DNA of 54,066 nt from Streptomyces sp. SID9727 (GTDB lineage: Bacteria; Actinomycetota; Actinomycetes; Streptomycetales; Streptomycetaceae). Shown one piece after another: positions 10,801-18,179 of this stretch. Below the pieces are notes generated by a model. The model saw nothing but the letters and a program-made list of their open reading frames with translations, was not told the DNA's origin and did no database searches. The DNA lies in the NCBI RefSeq assembly GCF_010550605.1, contig NZ_JAAGNI010000312.1, positions 1-54,066 on the forward strand, written 5' to 3'. Numbering within the stretch: the first letter of the stretch is position 1; each line of letters starts with the position of its first letter. The translations under genes were made by a program, and so were the position numbers.

Positions 10801-10822
10801 CGGCCACGAGGAGGTGGTCCCG

Positions 10823-11491
10823 ATGACCACGGCGAACGAGGAGACGGCCGTCACCCGCGCGCTGCGCGGGCTGGAGCACGGTGACGCGTCGGTGCGGCTG
10901 CGGACCGCGCTGGCGGTCGGATCGGCGCCGGACGCGCGGCTGGTGGACCGGCTCGTGGAGCGGTGCGCGACCGAACCGGACTTCTCCGTACGGGAGATGC
11001 TGACCTGGGCGCTCACCCGGCACCCGCGGGACCTGACGGTCCCCCGGCTCGTCGGCGAGCTCCGCTCGGAGGTCCCCCAGGCCCGCGGCCAGGCCCTGCA
11101 CACGCTGTCCAAGACCGGGGACCGGCGGGCCTGGCCGGCGATCACCCGGGCCCTGCTCACCGACACCGACGACGAGGTGGCTCGCGCGGCCTGGCGCACC
11201 GCGGTCGTCCTCGTGCCCGAGGACGAGGCGCACGCGCTCGCGGAAGTGCTGGCCGGACAGCTCGGGCGCGGCGGACGCGAGACGCGGCTGAGCCTCAGCC
11301 GGGCGCTGATCGCACTCGGCGCGGCGGCCGCACCGGCGCTGGACGCCGCCGCCGCGCACCCCGAGCCCCGCGTCCGCGAGCACGCGCTCGCCACCGGGGA
11401 ACTGCGGCGCGATCCGGACGCCGGGTTCGACTTCGCGATCGAGGAGGCGAAGCGGAGGGTGGCGCTCGGGGCGTACGGTCAGGAGGGGTGA
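10823..11491 (+). CDS. HEAT-repeat protein, first gene of MerR operon
   Basis: A 222-residue protein made almost wholly of alpha-helical HEAT-like repeats of about 30 residues: HGDASVRLRTALAVGS, EPDFSVREMLTWALTRHP, SEVPQARGQALHTLSKTGD, DTDDEVARAAWRTAVVL and AHPEPRVREHALATGELR. Such proteins act as protein-protein scaffolds. The start ATG is eight bases after GAGGAGG (10808-10814). The next gene, a MerR regulator with HEAT repeats of its own, begins seven bases after this stop, so the two are co-transcribed and probably co-functional. Direct binding between the two proteins is an inference from the shared repeat type. Confidence 0.88.
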   Translation: MTTANEETAVTRALRGLEHGDASVRLRTALAVGSAPDARLVDRLVERCATEPDFSVREMLTWALTRHPRDLTVPRLVGELRSEVPQARGQALHTLSKTGDRRAWPAITRALLTDTDDEVARAAWRTAVVLVPEDEAHALAEVLAGQLGRGGRETRLSLSRALIALGAAAAPALDAAAAHPEPRVREHALATGELRRDPDAGFDFAIEEAKRRVALGAYGQEG

Positions 11492-11497
11492 TGGACG

Positions 11498-12496
11498 GTG
11501 CTGATCGGTGAGGTGGCGCGGCGGTCCGGGGTCAGCGCACGCATGCTCCGGCACTACGAGTCGCTGGGTCTGGTGCGCCCCACGGGGCGCAACGACGTCG
11601 GATACCGGGAGTACTCCGGTGAGGACGTCCGGCGCATCTTCCACATCGAGAGCCTGCGGTCCCTCGGACTCTCACTGCGCGAGGTGGGGCGCGCCCTGGA
11701 CGATCCCGGGTTCAGCCCGGCCGGGCTGGTGGACGACCTCGCGCGGCGGACCCGGGAGCGTATCGCGAGCGAGACGGAGCTGCTGACCCGGCTCAGCCGG
11801 ATCGGCGCCGCCGAGCCCGGGGACTGGGAGGAGGTCCTGCGTACCGTCGCCCTCCTCCAGGCCCTGGGCTCCGCCAGTCCGGGCACCCGTCAGCGTGCGG
11901 CGCTGTCCTTCTCGGGGGAGGCGTCCCTGCCGGTGGAGGCCCTGGTCGAGGCGGTGCTGGCCGAGCCGGACCCCCACGTGGCCGGCGCGCTGCGCTGGGC
12001 GCTGGCGCGGACGGGCGACGGGCTCGGACTGCTGGCGAAGGGCCTGGACTCACCCGACGCGGCGGTGCGCGCCCGTGCCGTGCGGGCGGTCGCCGGGATT
12101 CCGGGCGAGGCGGCGAGCGCGCTGCTGCGCGACGCCCTCGCCCATCCCGATGTCGCGGTACGCCGGTACGCGGCGCCGGCGCTCGGTGCGCGCGGGGTGG
12201 CCGAGGCGGTCCCGACGCTCATCGACATGGTCGCGGACGCGGTGCGGGACGTGGACGCGGCCGACGCGCTGGGTGTGCTGGCCGCCGGTCCGGAGACGGC
12301 CGAGCGGATCGCCTCCGCGCTCGTCGGCCGCCTCGCCGACACCGCCCTCGACGCGTCCGCCCGCCGCCGCCTCACCCAGGCACTGGCGGACATCCCGGGC
12401 CCGACGGCGACCCGGGCGCTGGGGGAGCTGGCGGAGGACGGGGACCGGGGCGTGGCGGTGACCGCGCTGTACCTGCTGGGGCTGCGGGGGCGGTAG
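11498..12496 (+). CDS. MerR-family regulator with C-terminal HEAT repeats
   Basis: A 332-residue protein. Residues 1-70 form a MerR winged helix (LIGEVARRSGVSARMLRHYE, then GYREYSGEDVRRI), followed by the usual dimerisation helix to about residue 115. In place of a small ligand pocket, the remaining 200 or so residues are HEAT-like repeats (EPDPHVAGALRWALARTGD, SPDAAVRARAVRAVAG, HPDVAVRRYAAPALGARG). No conserved Cys pair for metal or redox sensing is seen. The GTG start lies nine bases after AGGAGGGG (11481-11488). It probably activates its own operon through the dyad at 10776-10790. Its 3' end lies seven bases from the next convergent gene. Confidence 0.92.
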   Translation: MLIGEVARRSGVSARMLRHYESLGLVRPTGRNDVGYREYSGEDVRRIFHIESLRSLGLSLREVGRALDDPGFSPAGLVDDLARRTRERIASETELLTRLSRIGAAEPGDWEEVLRTVALLQALGSASPGTRQRAALSFSGEASLPVEALVEAVLAEPDPHVAGALRWALARTGDGLGLLAKGLDSPDAAVRARAVRAVAGIPGEAASALLRDALAHPDVAVRRYAAPALGARGVAEAVPTLIDMVADAVRDVDAADALGVLAAGPETAERIASALVGRLADTALDASARRRLTQALADIPGPTATRALGELAEDGDRGVAVTALYLLGLRGR

Positions 12497-12503
12497 GGAG
12501 GGG

Positions 12504-12881
12504 TCACGGCGCGCGCAGGGCCGCCGCCGGCTCCAGCAGGGGCCAGCCGTCCACCTCCGTCCGACACCGGTCGTCAGGCTGCCATCCGCGGGCGGTGGCC
12601 ACGTCGAGCAGGGCGCGGACGGCGCCGGGTTCGTGCAGGTTGAGGGAGGCGCCCCGGACGAACCCCACGTCTCCGGAGCCCAGGGGAGCCCCGCCCGGAA
12701 CGTACCGGTCCGGGCCCTCGGCGAAGACGATGCGCAGCGACCCGCCGGAGCCGGCCGGCTGCCGGTGCAGCGTGAGGACCTGGCGGCAGGAACGGCCGTC
12801 GTCGTGCAGGTGGCGCAGCGTCCACAGATACGTGTGCCCGTCGGCGACCAGCCGCCGGGCCGTCTTCGCTTTGCGGGCCAT
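12504..12881 (-). CDS. Conserved hypothetical protein
   Basis: A 125-residue protein starting MARKAKTARRLVADGHTYLW. The segment W-T-L-R-H-L-H-D-D-G-R-S-C-R-Q-V-L-T-L-H-R, then LRIVFAEGPDRYVPGG, resembles a small conserved Streptomyces family that I cannot tie to a named domain. No signal peptide or membrane segment. It appears to be a single-gene unit, divergent from padR with about 130 bases between. Function unknown. Confidence 0.75.
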   Translation of the reverse strand: MARKAKTARRLVADGHTYLWTLRHLHDDGRSCRQVLTLHRQPAGSGGSLRIVFAEGPDRYVPGGAPLGSGDVGFVRGASLNLHEPGAVRALLDVATARGWQPDDRCRTEVDGWPLLEPAAALRAP

Positions 12882-12945
12882 GGGCCGAGGGTACGGGCGC
12901 CCGATGCGCGGGCAGGACCGGCCGGGGTTGCCGCGCGATCGGTTC

Positions 12946-12990
12946 CGATATATCTTTGAAGCATCGCGACAGTACAGCGATAGGTAATAT
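12946..12990 (+). promoter_or_regulatory. Likely promoter and operator of the PadR gene
   Basis: An A/T-rich island in very GC-rich DNA. CGATATATC (12946-12954) is in the -10 position relative to TTGCCG (12928-12933). ATCGC (12963-12967) and GCGAT (12977-12981) form a spaced inverted repeat, and TAATAT follows at 12985-12990. PadR regulators commonly repress their own gene through such AT-rich dyads next to the start, so autoregulation is likely but inferred. Confidence 0.45.
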
Positions 12991-13013
12991 CAACGTGGGT
13001 GGAGGAGTACGTC

Positions 13014-13634
13014 ATGCGTGCACACGGATTCGAACATGGACATGAACACGGGCGTGGTCACGGGCGCGGCCCGTACGGCCCCGAGGGGCACCGTGGTGGT
13101 TTCGAGGGGCACCGGGCGGCCTTCGGGCCGTTCGGGCCGCCGTTCGGCGGTGGGCCGTTCGGGGGCGGACGGGGCCGGGGCGGCGGCCGGGGCAGGGCGC
13201 GGCGCGGTGATGTGCGCGCCTCGATCCTGGCGCTGCTCAAGGACCGGCCGATGCACGGGTACGAGATGATCCAGGAGATCGGCGAGCGCAGTGGAGGGGC
13301 CTGGCGGCCCAGCCCCGGCTCGGTGTACCCGACCCTTCAGCTGCTGGAGGACGAGGGCCTGATCACCAGTGCGAGCGAGGGCGGCAAGAAGCTGTTCACG
13401 CTCACCGACACCGGCCGCACCGAGGCCGAGACCGGGCCCGAGGCGCCCTGGGAAGAGGCCGGCCGCGGCGTCGACTGGGAGAGCATGAACGAGGTCAGGC
13501 AGGCCGGGTTCGGCCTGATGGAGGCGTTCGGCCAGGTCTGGAAGACCGGCTCGGCCGACCAGCGCGACAAGGCGGTCGCCGTCATCAACGAGGCCCGCAA
13601 GAAGCTGTACCTCATCCTGGCCGACGAGCACTGA
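13014..13634 (+). CDS. PadR-family regulator with His/Gly-rich N-terminus
   Basis: A 206-residue protein starting at the ATG six bases after GGAGGAG (13001-13007). Residues 1-62 or so are unusual: seven His residues among Gly, Arg, Phe and Pro (HGFEHGHEHGRGHGRG and on). The PadR winged helix follows (VRASILALLKDRPMHGYEMI, SPGSVYPTLQLLEDEGLI, KLFTLTDTGR), then a dimerisation tail ending KKLYLILADEH. PadR proteins repress detoxification or efflux genes in response to phenolics or drugs. No obvious target adjoins it in the same direction, so it may act on itself or elsewhere. The His-rich arm could bind metal or nucleic acid. Confidence 0.9.
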   Translation: MRAHGFEHGHEHGRGHGRGPYGPEGHRGGFEGHRAAFGPFGPPFGGGPFGGGRGRGGGRGRARRGDVRASILALLKDRPMHGYEMIQEIGERSGGAWRPSPGSVYPTLQLLEDEGLITSASEGGKKLFTLTDTGRTEAETGPEAPWEEAGRGVDWESMNEVRQAGFGLMEAFGQVWKTGSADQRDKAVAVINEARKKLYLILADEH

Positions 13635-13651
13635 GCCCGTCGTGTGCCGGT

Positions 13652-13691
13652 GCGAGGGACTCCGGCGGCCCGGACCGCCGGACTCCCTCGC
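13652..13691. terminator. Bidirectional hairpin terminator after padR
   Basis: A 17-base arm, 13652-13668 (GCGAGGGACTCCGGCGG), pairs with 13675-13691 with one C-C mismatch and a six-base loop. It lies 17 bases after the padR stop and three bases before the stop of the small minus-strand gene, so it can serve both. Confidence 0.75.
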
Positions 13692-13694
13692 CGT

Positions 13695-13883
13695 CTACGC
13701 GTCCGTCGTGACGGGCCGGATCCGCGCCGCGTCGAAGCGGTCGGACGCGCGGGGGTGCGGTCCGTCGTCGTGGCAGTGGAACGCGCACCAGAACAGATCC
13801 GCGGGCAGGGCGTCCAGCGGCGCGTGGACCCGGTAGACGTACTCGCGCCCGTCAAGCGCCGGCAGGGACACCAGCCAGCTCAC
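13695..13883 (-). CDS. Small hypothetical protein (62 residues)
   Basis: A short frame starting at a GTG preceded by GGGAGGGGG: VSWLVSLPALDGREYVYRVH, then a segment with LPADLFWCAFHCHDDGPHP. The aromatic, Cys/His-containing composition looks like protein rather than a shadow frame, and a terminator hairpin abuts its stop. Larger overlapping frames on this strand (13337-13855 and 13695-14588) look like translation of antisense DNA. I do not know the family. Confidence is moderate because it is short. Confidence 0.5.
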   Translation of the reverse strand: MSWLVSLPALDGREYVYRVHAPLDALPADLFWCAFHCHDDGPHPRASDRFDAARIRPVTTDA

Positions 13884-13979
13884 CCGGCCCCCTCCCGCCG
13901 CACCGCGAACAACCGCTCCGTCCTGTGGGACGTGTACGGGCGGGAGGTCGGTTGCCCCGTCCCCTGGAGCGCCGCGCGC

Positions 13980-14009
13980 GTCAGGTGTCACCGGAGTGAC
14001 GCTCCTGAC
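13980..14009. promoter_or_regulatory. Nested palindrome upstream of EamA transporter gene
   Basis: GTCAC (13987-13991) and GTGAC (13996-14000) are nested inside GTCAGG (13980-13985) and CCTGAC (14004-14009), giving a 30-bp imperfect palindrome that ends 21 bases before the EamA start. It could be an operator or an RNA hairpin in the leader. No regulator can be assigned. Confidence 0.4.
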
Positions 14010-14030
14010 CGCAGCTGTCATGATGTGCCG

Positions 14031-15020
14031 ATGCACGCGTCTCAGGGGAGAAGCGCCGGCCTGGGACTCGCCCTCGCCTCGGCCTTCGCATTCGGCGGTT
14101 CCGGAGTGGCGGCCAAGCCGCTGATCGAGGCGGGACTCGACCCGCTCCACGTGGTCTGGCTGCGGGTCGCGGGCGCCGCGCTCGTCATGCTGCCGGTGGC
14201 CTGGCGCCACCGGGCGCTGGTGCGCAGCCGCCCCGTGCTCCTGCTCGGCTTCGGACTGCTCGCCGTCGCGGGCGTGCAAGCCTGCTACTTCGCCGCCATC
14301 TCCCGGATCCCGGTGGGTGTCGCGCTGCTGGTGGAGTACCTGGCCCCGGCGCTCGTCCTCGGGTGGGTGCGCTTCGTGCAGCGACGGCCGGTCACGCGGG
14401 CGGCGGCCCTCGGGGTCGTTCTCGCGGTCGGTGGTCTCGCCTGCGTGGTCGAGGTGTGGGCCGGACTCGGCTTCGACGCGGTCGGGCTGCTCCTCGCGCT
14501 CGGCGCGGCCTGCTGCCAGGTCGGCTACTTCGTCCTCTCCGACCAGGGCGGCGGGGAGGCGTCCCCGGGCGGGGGCGAGCCCCCGCACCCGGTCGGCGTC
14601 ATCGCGTACGGACTGCTCATCGGCGCCCTCGTGCTCACCGTCATCGCCCGTCCCTGGGGCATGGACTGGCCGGTGCTCGGCGGCGACACGGTCATGGACG
14701 GCGCCGCGGTGCCGGCCTGGCTGCTGCTCGTCTGGATCGTGCTGCTGGCCACCGTCATCGCGTACGTCACCGGGGTGATCTCCGTGCGCCTGCTGTCACC
14801 GGCCGTCGCGGGCGTCGTCGCCTGCCTGGAAGCGGTCATCGCGACCGTGCTCGCCTGGGTGCTCCTCGGCGAGCACCTGGCCGCCCCACAGCTGATCGGC
14901 GGCGCGCTCGTCCTGGCCGGCGCCCTCATCGCGCAGTCGGCCGCGCCCCGGCCGCCCTCCGGGCCGGTGGCCTCGGGGGCTCCGGACGTCACCGGGCAAC
15001 GCGCCGACGCCCGTCTCTAG
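14031..15020 (+). CDS. EamA/DMT-family transporter
   Basis: A 329-residue inner-membrane protein with ten predicted membrane helices in two five-helix EamA repeats. The first begins GLALASAFAFGGSGVAAKPL. The second, about residues 160-315, contains VIAYVTGVISVRLLSPAVAG and ends before a disordered tail (PPSGPVASGAPDVTG). The S-R-I-P-V-G-V-A-L-L-V-E-Y-L-A-P-A-L motif is typical of drug/metabolite exporters of the RhtA/YdcZ-like kind, which export amino acids or related metabolites. The start ATG has no clear ribosome binding site; a GTG at 14025 is possible. Its TAG stop overlaps the stop of the convergent PNPOx-like gene through a shared CTAG. Confidence 0.88.
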   Translation: MHASQGRSAGLGLALASAFAFGGSGVAAKPLIEAGLDPLHVVWLRVAGAALVMLPVAWRHRALVRSRPVLLLGFGLLAVAGVQACYFAAISRIPVGVALLVEYLAPALVLGWVRFVQRRPVTRAAALGVVLAVGGLACVVEVWAGLGFDAVGLLLALGAACCQVGYFVLSDQGGGEASPGGGEPPHPVGVIAYGLLIGALVLTVIARPWGMDWPVLGGDTVMDGAAVPAWLLLVWIVLLATVIAYVTGVISVRLLSPAVAGVVACLEAVIATVLAWVLLGEHLAAPQLIGGALVLAGALIAQSAAPRPPSGPVASGAPDVTGQRADARL

Positions 15021-15718
15021 GACAGGTACGCCGGCACGCCGATCGACGGGTCCAGGTCGTCCGCGGGGACCGGGATGCCGCAGGCCGGTGCGACGGGGAC
15101 GACACCGGCCCAGTACGGCAGGCCGACGTCCCGCGGGTCGTCGTTCGGGCCGCCCGTACGGATCTTGGCGGAGACCTCCCGCAGGTCCAGCCGGATGACC
15201 GCGGTGGCGGCCAGTTCCTTGCCGTCGGCCGGCCGCGAGTCCTTCGAGCGCCCCGGCACCGCCTGGTCCACGATCGCGTCCAGGGCGACGCGCCGCTCCT
15301 CCGGGTCGGTCACCTGGTACGCCGTCCCGTGCACGACCACCGAGCGGTAGTTGAGCGAGTGGTGGAAGGCCGAACGGGCCAGCACCAGGCCGTCGACATG
15401 GGTCACCGTCAGGCACACGGGCAGCCCCTCGTCGCCGCTCCCGGCGGCCCGCAGCGGCCGCGAGCCGGTCGAGCCGTGCACGTACAGCCGCTCGCCGACC
15501 CGGCCGAAGAGCGTCGGCAGCACGACCGGTGCGCCGTCGCGCACGAAGCCGAGGTGGCAGAGGTAGGCGGCGTCGAGTATCGAGTGGACCGTCTCCCGGT
15601 CGTACGCGGCGCGGTCCCGCGACCGGGTGGGGACGGTGCGGTCCGTCGGCTCGTAGCCGGACGAGGCGTCCGGGGGCGTGGTCTGCGGGGCAGCGGTCTC
15701 CGGCATTGCGGTCTCCAT
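15017..15718 (-). CDS. Pyridoxamine 5'-phosphate oxidase-like flavin-binding protein
   Basis: A 233-residue protein. After a disordered N-terminus (to about residue 30) it has the split-barrel FMN-binding fold of pyridoxamine 5'-phosphate oxidase relatives: YLCHLGFVRDGAPVVLPTLF, RLYVHGSTGSRPLRA, V-C-L-T-V-T-H-V-D-G-L-V-L-A-R-S-A-F-H-H-S-L-N-Y-R-S-V-V-V-H-G. It is divergent from a MocR/PdxR-type regulator, with a perfect palindrome between the start codons. This pairing with a PLP-binding regulator suggests a link to vitamin B6 metabolism, but the enzyme activity is not shown. There is no Shine-Dalgarno before the ATG, so the mRNA may be leaderless. Confidence 0.85.
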   Translation of the reverse strand: METAMPETAAPQTTPPDASSGYEPTDRTVPTRSRDRAAYDRETVHSILDAAYLCHLGFVRDGAPVVLPTLFGRVGERLYVHGSTGSRPLRAAGSGDEGLPVCLTVTHVDGLVLARSAFHHSLNYRSVVVHGTAYQVTDPEERRVALDAIVDQAVPGRSKDSRPADGKELAATAVIRLDLREVSAKIRTGGPNDDPRDVGLPYWAGVVPVAPACGIPVPADDLDPSIGVPAYLS

Positions 15719-15736
15719 TGCACTAGTGCATACTGT
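15719..15736. promoter_or_regulatory. Divergent operator/promoter between PNPOx-like and MocR genes
   Basis: TGCACTAGTGCA (15719-15730) is a perfect 12-bp palindrome directly beside the minus-strand ATG (15718-15716). TACTGT (15731-15736) is a plausible -10 for the MocR gene six bases before its GTG. Only 23 bases separate the two start codons, so both transcripts must be nearly leaderless and the palindrome must lie in both promoters. Confidence 0.6.
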
Positions 15737-15741
15737 TGTTT

Positions 15742-17073
15742 GTGCTAGGAGAGTATCGGATCAGTGGGCGGCGTGCGCAGGAAATCGCCGCCAGCGTCGA
15801 ACGCGGGGTCGCTTCGGGCGAGCTGCCGCCGGGTCATGTGCTGCCTCCCATGCGGGAGCTGGCGGCCCGGCTGGAGGTGAATCCCAACACCGTCGCGGCG
15901 GCCTACCGCACCCTGCGCGAGCGCGGGGTGATCGAGACCGCCGGGCGCCGGGGCAGCCGGGTCAGGCCGCGCCCCGCGAGCACCGCGCGCGGTTCGATGC
16001 GGGTCGAGGCGCCGCCGGGTGTACGGGACCTGGGCGACGGCAGCCCCGATCCGGCGCTGCTCCCGCGTCTGGGCGAGGCGTTCGCGTCCGTCGCCGAGGC
16101 GTATGCGCGCGAGCCCGGGCTGTACGGGGAGGCGGCCGTGGACCCGGAGTTCGCCGCACTCGCGCGTGCCGCGATGGACGCCGACGGGGTGCCGGCCGGG
16201 CCGGTGGCCGCCGCGTCCGGCTCGCTGGACGCGATCGAGCGGGTGCTCTCCGCCCACCTCAGGCCGGGCGACCGGGTCGCGGTCGAGGACCCCGGCTGGG
16301 GCGGGCTCCTGGACCTGGTGCCCGCACTCGGCATGCGGCCCGTGCCGATGGCGCTGGACGAGGACGGGCCGTTGCCGGATGAGCTCGAAGCGGCGCTCCA
16401 GGCGGGTGCCCGGGCCGTCGTGATCACGGACCGGGCGCAGAACCCGACCGGGGCCACGGTCTCCGCGGACCGGGCGGGGCGGTTGCGGGCGGTCCTCGCC
16501 CGGCACCCGGACGTCCTGCTCGTCGAGGACGACCACGGCCACGCCATCGTGGACCAGCCGCTGCACCCGCTGGCCGGGGCCACGGGCCGGTGGGCGTTCG
16601 TCCGCTCGGTGGCCAAGGCGTACGGGCCGGACCTGCGGGTCGCGGTGCTGACCGGGGACGCGGTCACGATCGACCGCGTGGCCGGCCGCCAGCGGCTCGG
16701 GCCCGGCTGGGTCAGCCGGTTGCTGCAGCGGACCGTGGTGCACCTCTGGAGCGCCGGCGCCGTGGACTCGCGCGCGGTGGCCCGGTCCTACGCCCGCCGC
16801 CGGGACGCCCTCGTCCGCGCGCTGGCGGAGCGCGGTGTGCTGGCGTACGGCCGCAGCGGGATGAACGTCTGGGTGCCGGTGAGCGACGAGACGGGCGCGG
16901 TGGCCCGGCTGTTGCAGGCGGGCTGGGCGGTGGCGCCCGGGGCCAGGTTCCGTATCGCCGCGCCCCAGGCGGTCCGGATCACCGTCTCCCCGCTCACCGA
17001 CGCCGACATCGGACCGCTGGCCGACGCGGTGGCACGGGCGGCGGGACCGGCGAGGCCGCTGAGTTACGGATGA
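15742..17073 (+). CDS. MocR-family regulator (GntR HTH plus aminotransferase domain)
   Basis: About 443 residues. Residues 1-75 are a GntR winged helix (GRRAQEIAASVERGVASGEL, LPPMRELAARLEVNPNTVAA). Residues 110-440 are a class I aminotransferase fold with G-S-L-D-A-I-E-R-V-L, DPGWGGLLDLVPALGM and N-P-T-G. The PLP lysine lies in F-V-R-S-V-A-K-A-Y-G-P-D-L-R-V-A. MocR proteins such as PdxR and GabR use PLP to sense B6 or amino compounds. The divergent PNPOx-like gene favours B6 sensing. The GTG at 15742 was chosen; a TTG at 15736 is also in frame. No ribosome binding site is present, consistent with a leaderless message. Confidence 0.9.
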   Translation: MLGEYRISGRRAQEIAASVERGVASGELPPGHVLPPMRELAARLEVNPNTVAAAYRTLRERGVIETAGRRGSRVRPRPASTARGSMRVEAPPGVRDLGDGSPDPALLPRLGEAFASVAEAYAREPGLYGEAAVDPEFAALARAAMDADGVPAGPVAAASGSLDAIERVLSAHLRPGDRVAVEDPGWGGLLDLVPALGMRPVPMALDEDGPLPDELEAALQAGARAVVITDRAQNPTGATVSADRAGRLRAVLARHPDVLLVEDDHGHAIVDQPLHPLAGATGRWAFVRSVAKAYGPDLRVAVLTGDAVTIDRVAGRQRLGPGWVSRLLQRTVVHLWSAGAVDSRAVARSYARRRDALVRALAERGVLAYGRSGMNVWVPVSDETGAVARLLQAGWAVAPGARFRIAAPQAVRITVSPLTDADIGPLADAVARAAGPARPLSYG

Positions 17074-17097
17074 GGCACCGGCGTCATGGGTGCGGCC

Positions 17098-17120
17098 CCG
17101 GCGCCATGGTGCGGCGCCGG
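17098..17120. terminator. Hairpin between MocR gene and convergent EamA gene
   Basis: CCGGCGCC (17098-17105) and GGCGCCGG (17113-17120) form a perfect 8-bp stem with a seven-base loop, 25 bases after the MocR stop and 26 before the stop of the convergent transporter gene. No T tract. The gap also holds imperfect repeats of a GGGTGCGGC motif. Confidence 0.5.
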
Positions 17121-17145
17121 CTTCACGGGTGCGGCCGCCGGTCCC

Positions 17146-18105
17146 TCAGGTGCGTCGACGGCTCTGGGTGAGCGCGGCTCCGGCCAGGACGACGAGCGCG
17201 CCGACGGGGGTGTTCCAGCTCAGCTGTTCGCCGAGCACGGCCACACCGGCCGCCGTGGCGATGACCGGGATGAAGTAGGTGACCATCTGCGCGGTGGTCG
17301 GCCCCACCTCGTTCACCAGGCCGTACTGGAGCAGCACCGCCAGTCCCGTCCCCAGCGCCCCGAGCGCGACGACGGCCAGCGTGGGCAGGACGGGAAAGCC
17401 GTCGGGGACGGTGGTGAACAGCGGGGTGACGACCGCGAGTTGCACGGTTCCCAGGAAGAGCTGGCTGCCGGTGAGGGCGAGGGTCGACGCGCCGCTGCCG
17501 GCCAGCGTCCGGCGGACGTAGATCCAGCCGACCGGGTAGCTCAGCGAGGCCAGGAGGGCCATCGCGGTGCCGCTGAAGTCCAGGCCGGAGAAACCCTGCC
17601 AGGCGCCCAGCACCGTCAGGACACCGAGGAAGCCGAGGCCGAGACCGGCGACGCGGCGGCGGGTCGGCCGGTCCTCCGAGAGGGCGACGAGCGACAGTGC
17701 CATGCCCCACAGCGGCGAGGTCGCGTTGCAGATGCCCGCCAGCGTCGACGGGATGGACAGCTCGGCGTAGGCGAACAGGGAGAACGGCAGGGCGTTCAGG
17801 AAGAAGGCCGCCACCGCCAGATGGCCCCAGGTCCGGGCGGACCGCGGCAGCCGCTCCCGCTTCACCGCCATGACCACCGCCAGGACCGCCGTGCCCGACA
17901 GGAGCCGCCCCAGGGTCACCTGGAACGGGGCGTAGGCGTCGGTCCCCACCTTGATCAGGAGGAAGCTGAAGCCCCAGATCAGTGAGAGCGCCGCGAAGCG
18001 CAGCCGCCAGTCCAGGGCCGGCCGCCGGGCGGGGGCGTCCGGCGGCTCGGGGAGTACGGCGGGGGAGGGCTCGGAGGTGGCTCTCGGTGTGGTCGGGGCG
18101 CTCAT
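17146..18105 (-). CDS. EamA/DMT-family transporter
   Basis: A 319-residue inner-membrane protein with ten helices in two EamA repeats. A Pro-rich cytoplasmic N-terminus leads to LRFAALSLIWGFSFLLIKVG, the classic first helix of the RhaT/YdcZ-like group, and the second repeat includes FSGTAMALLASLSYPVGWIY and TAQMVTYFIPVIATAAGVAV. These proteins usually export small metabolites or amino acids. It is divergent from a LysR gene (74 bases between), the usual arrangement for a regulator controlling its neighbouring exporter. I use the ATG at 18105; the frame is open to 18165, but that would cover the shared promoter. Confidence 0.88.
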   Translation of the reverse strand: MSAPTTPRATSEPSPAVLPEPPDAPARRPALDWRLRFAALSLIWGFSFLLIKVGTDAYAPFQVTLGRLLSGTAVLAVVMAVKRERLPRSARTWGHLAVAAFFLNALPFSLFAYAELSIPSTLAGICNATSPLWGMALSLVALSEDRPTRRRVAGLGLGFLGVLTVLGAWQGFSGLDFSGTAMALLASLSYPVGWIYVRRTLAGSGASTLALTGSQLFLGTVQLAVVTPLFTTVPDGFPVLPTLAVVALGALGTGLAVLLQYGLVNEVGPTTAQMVTYFIPVIATAAGVAVLGEQLSWNTPVGALVVLAGAALTQSRRRT

Positions 18106-18179
18106 GGTGACAACGATCGCCGCCCCCACCTCGTAGCACAAGTGAGATTTTATGCACTGCTTCACGTAGCATCGCTTAC

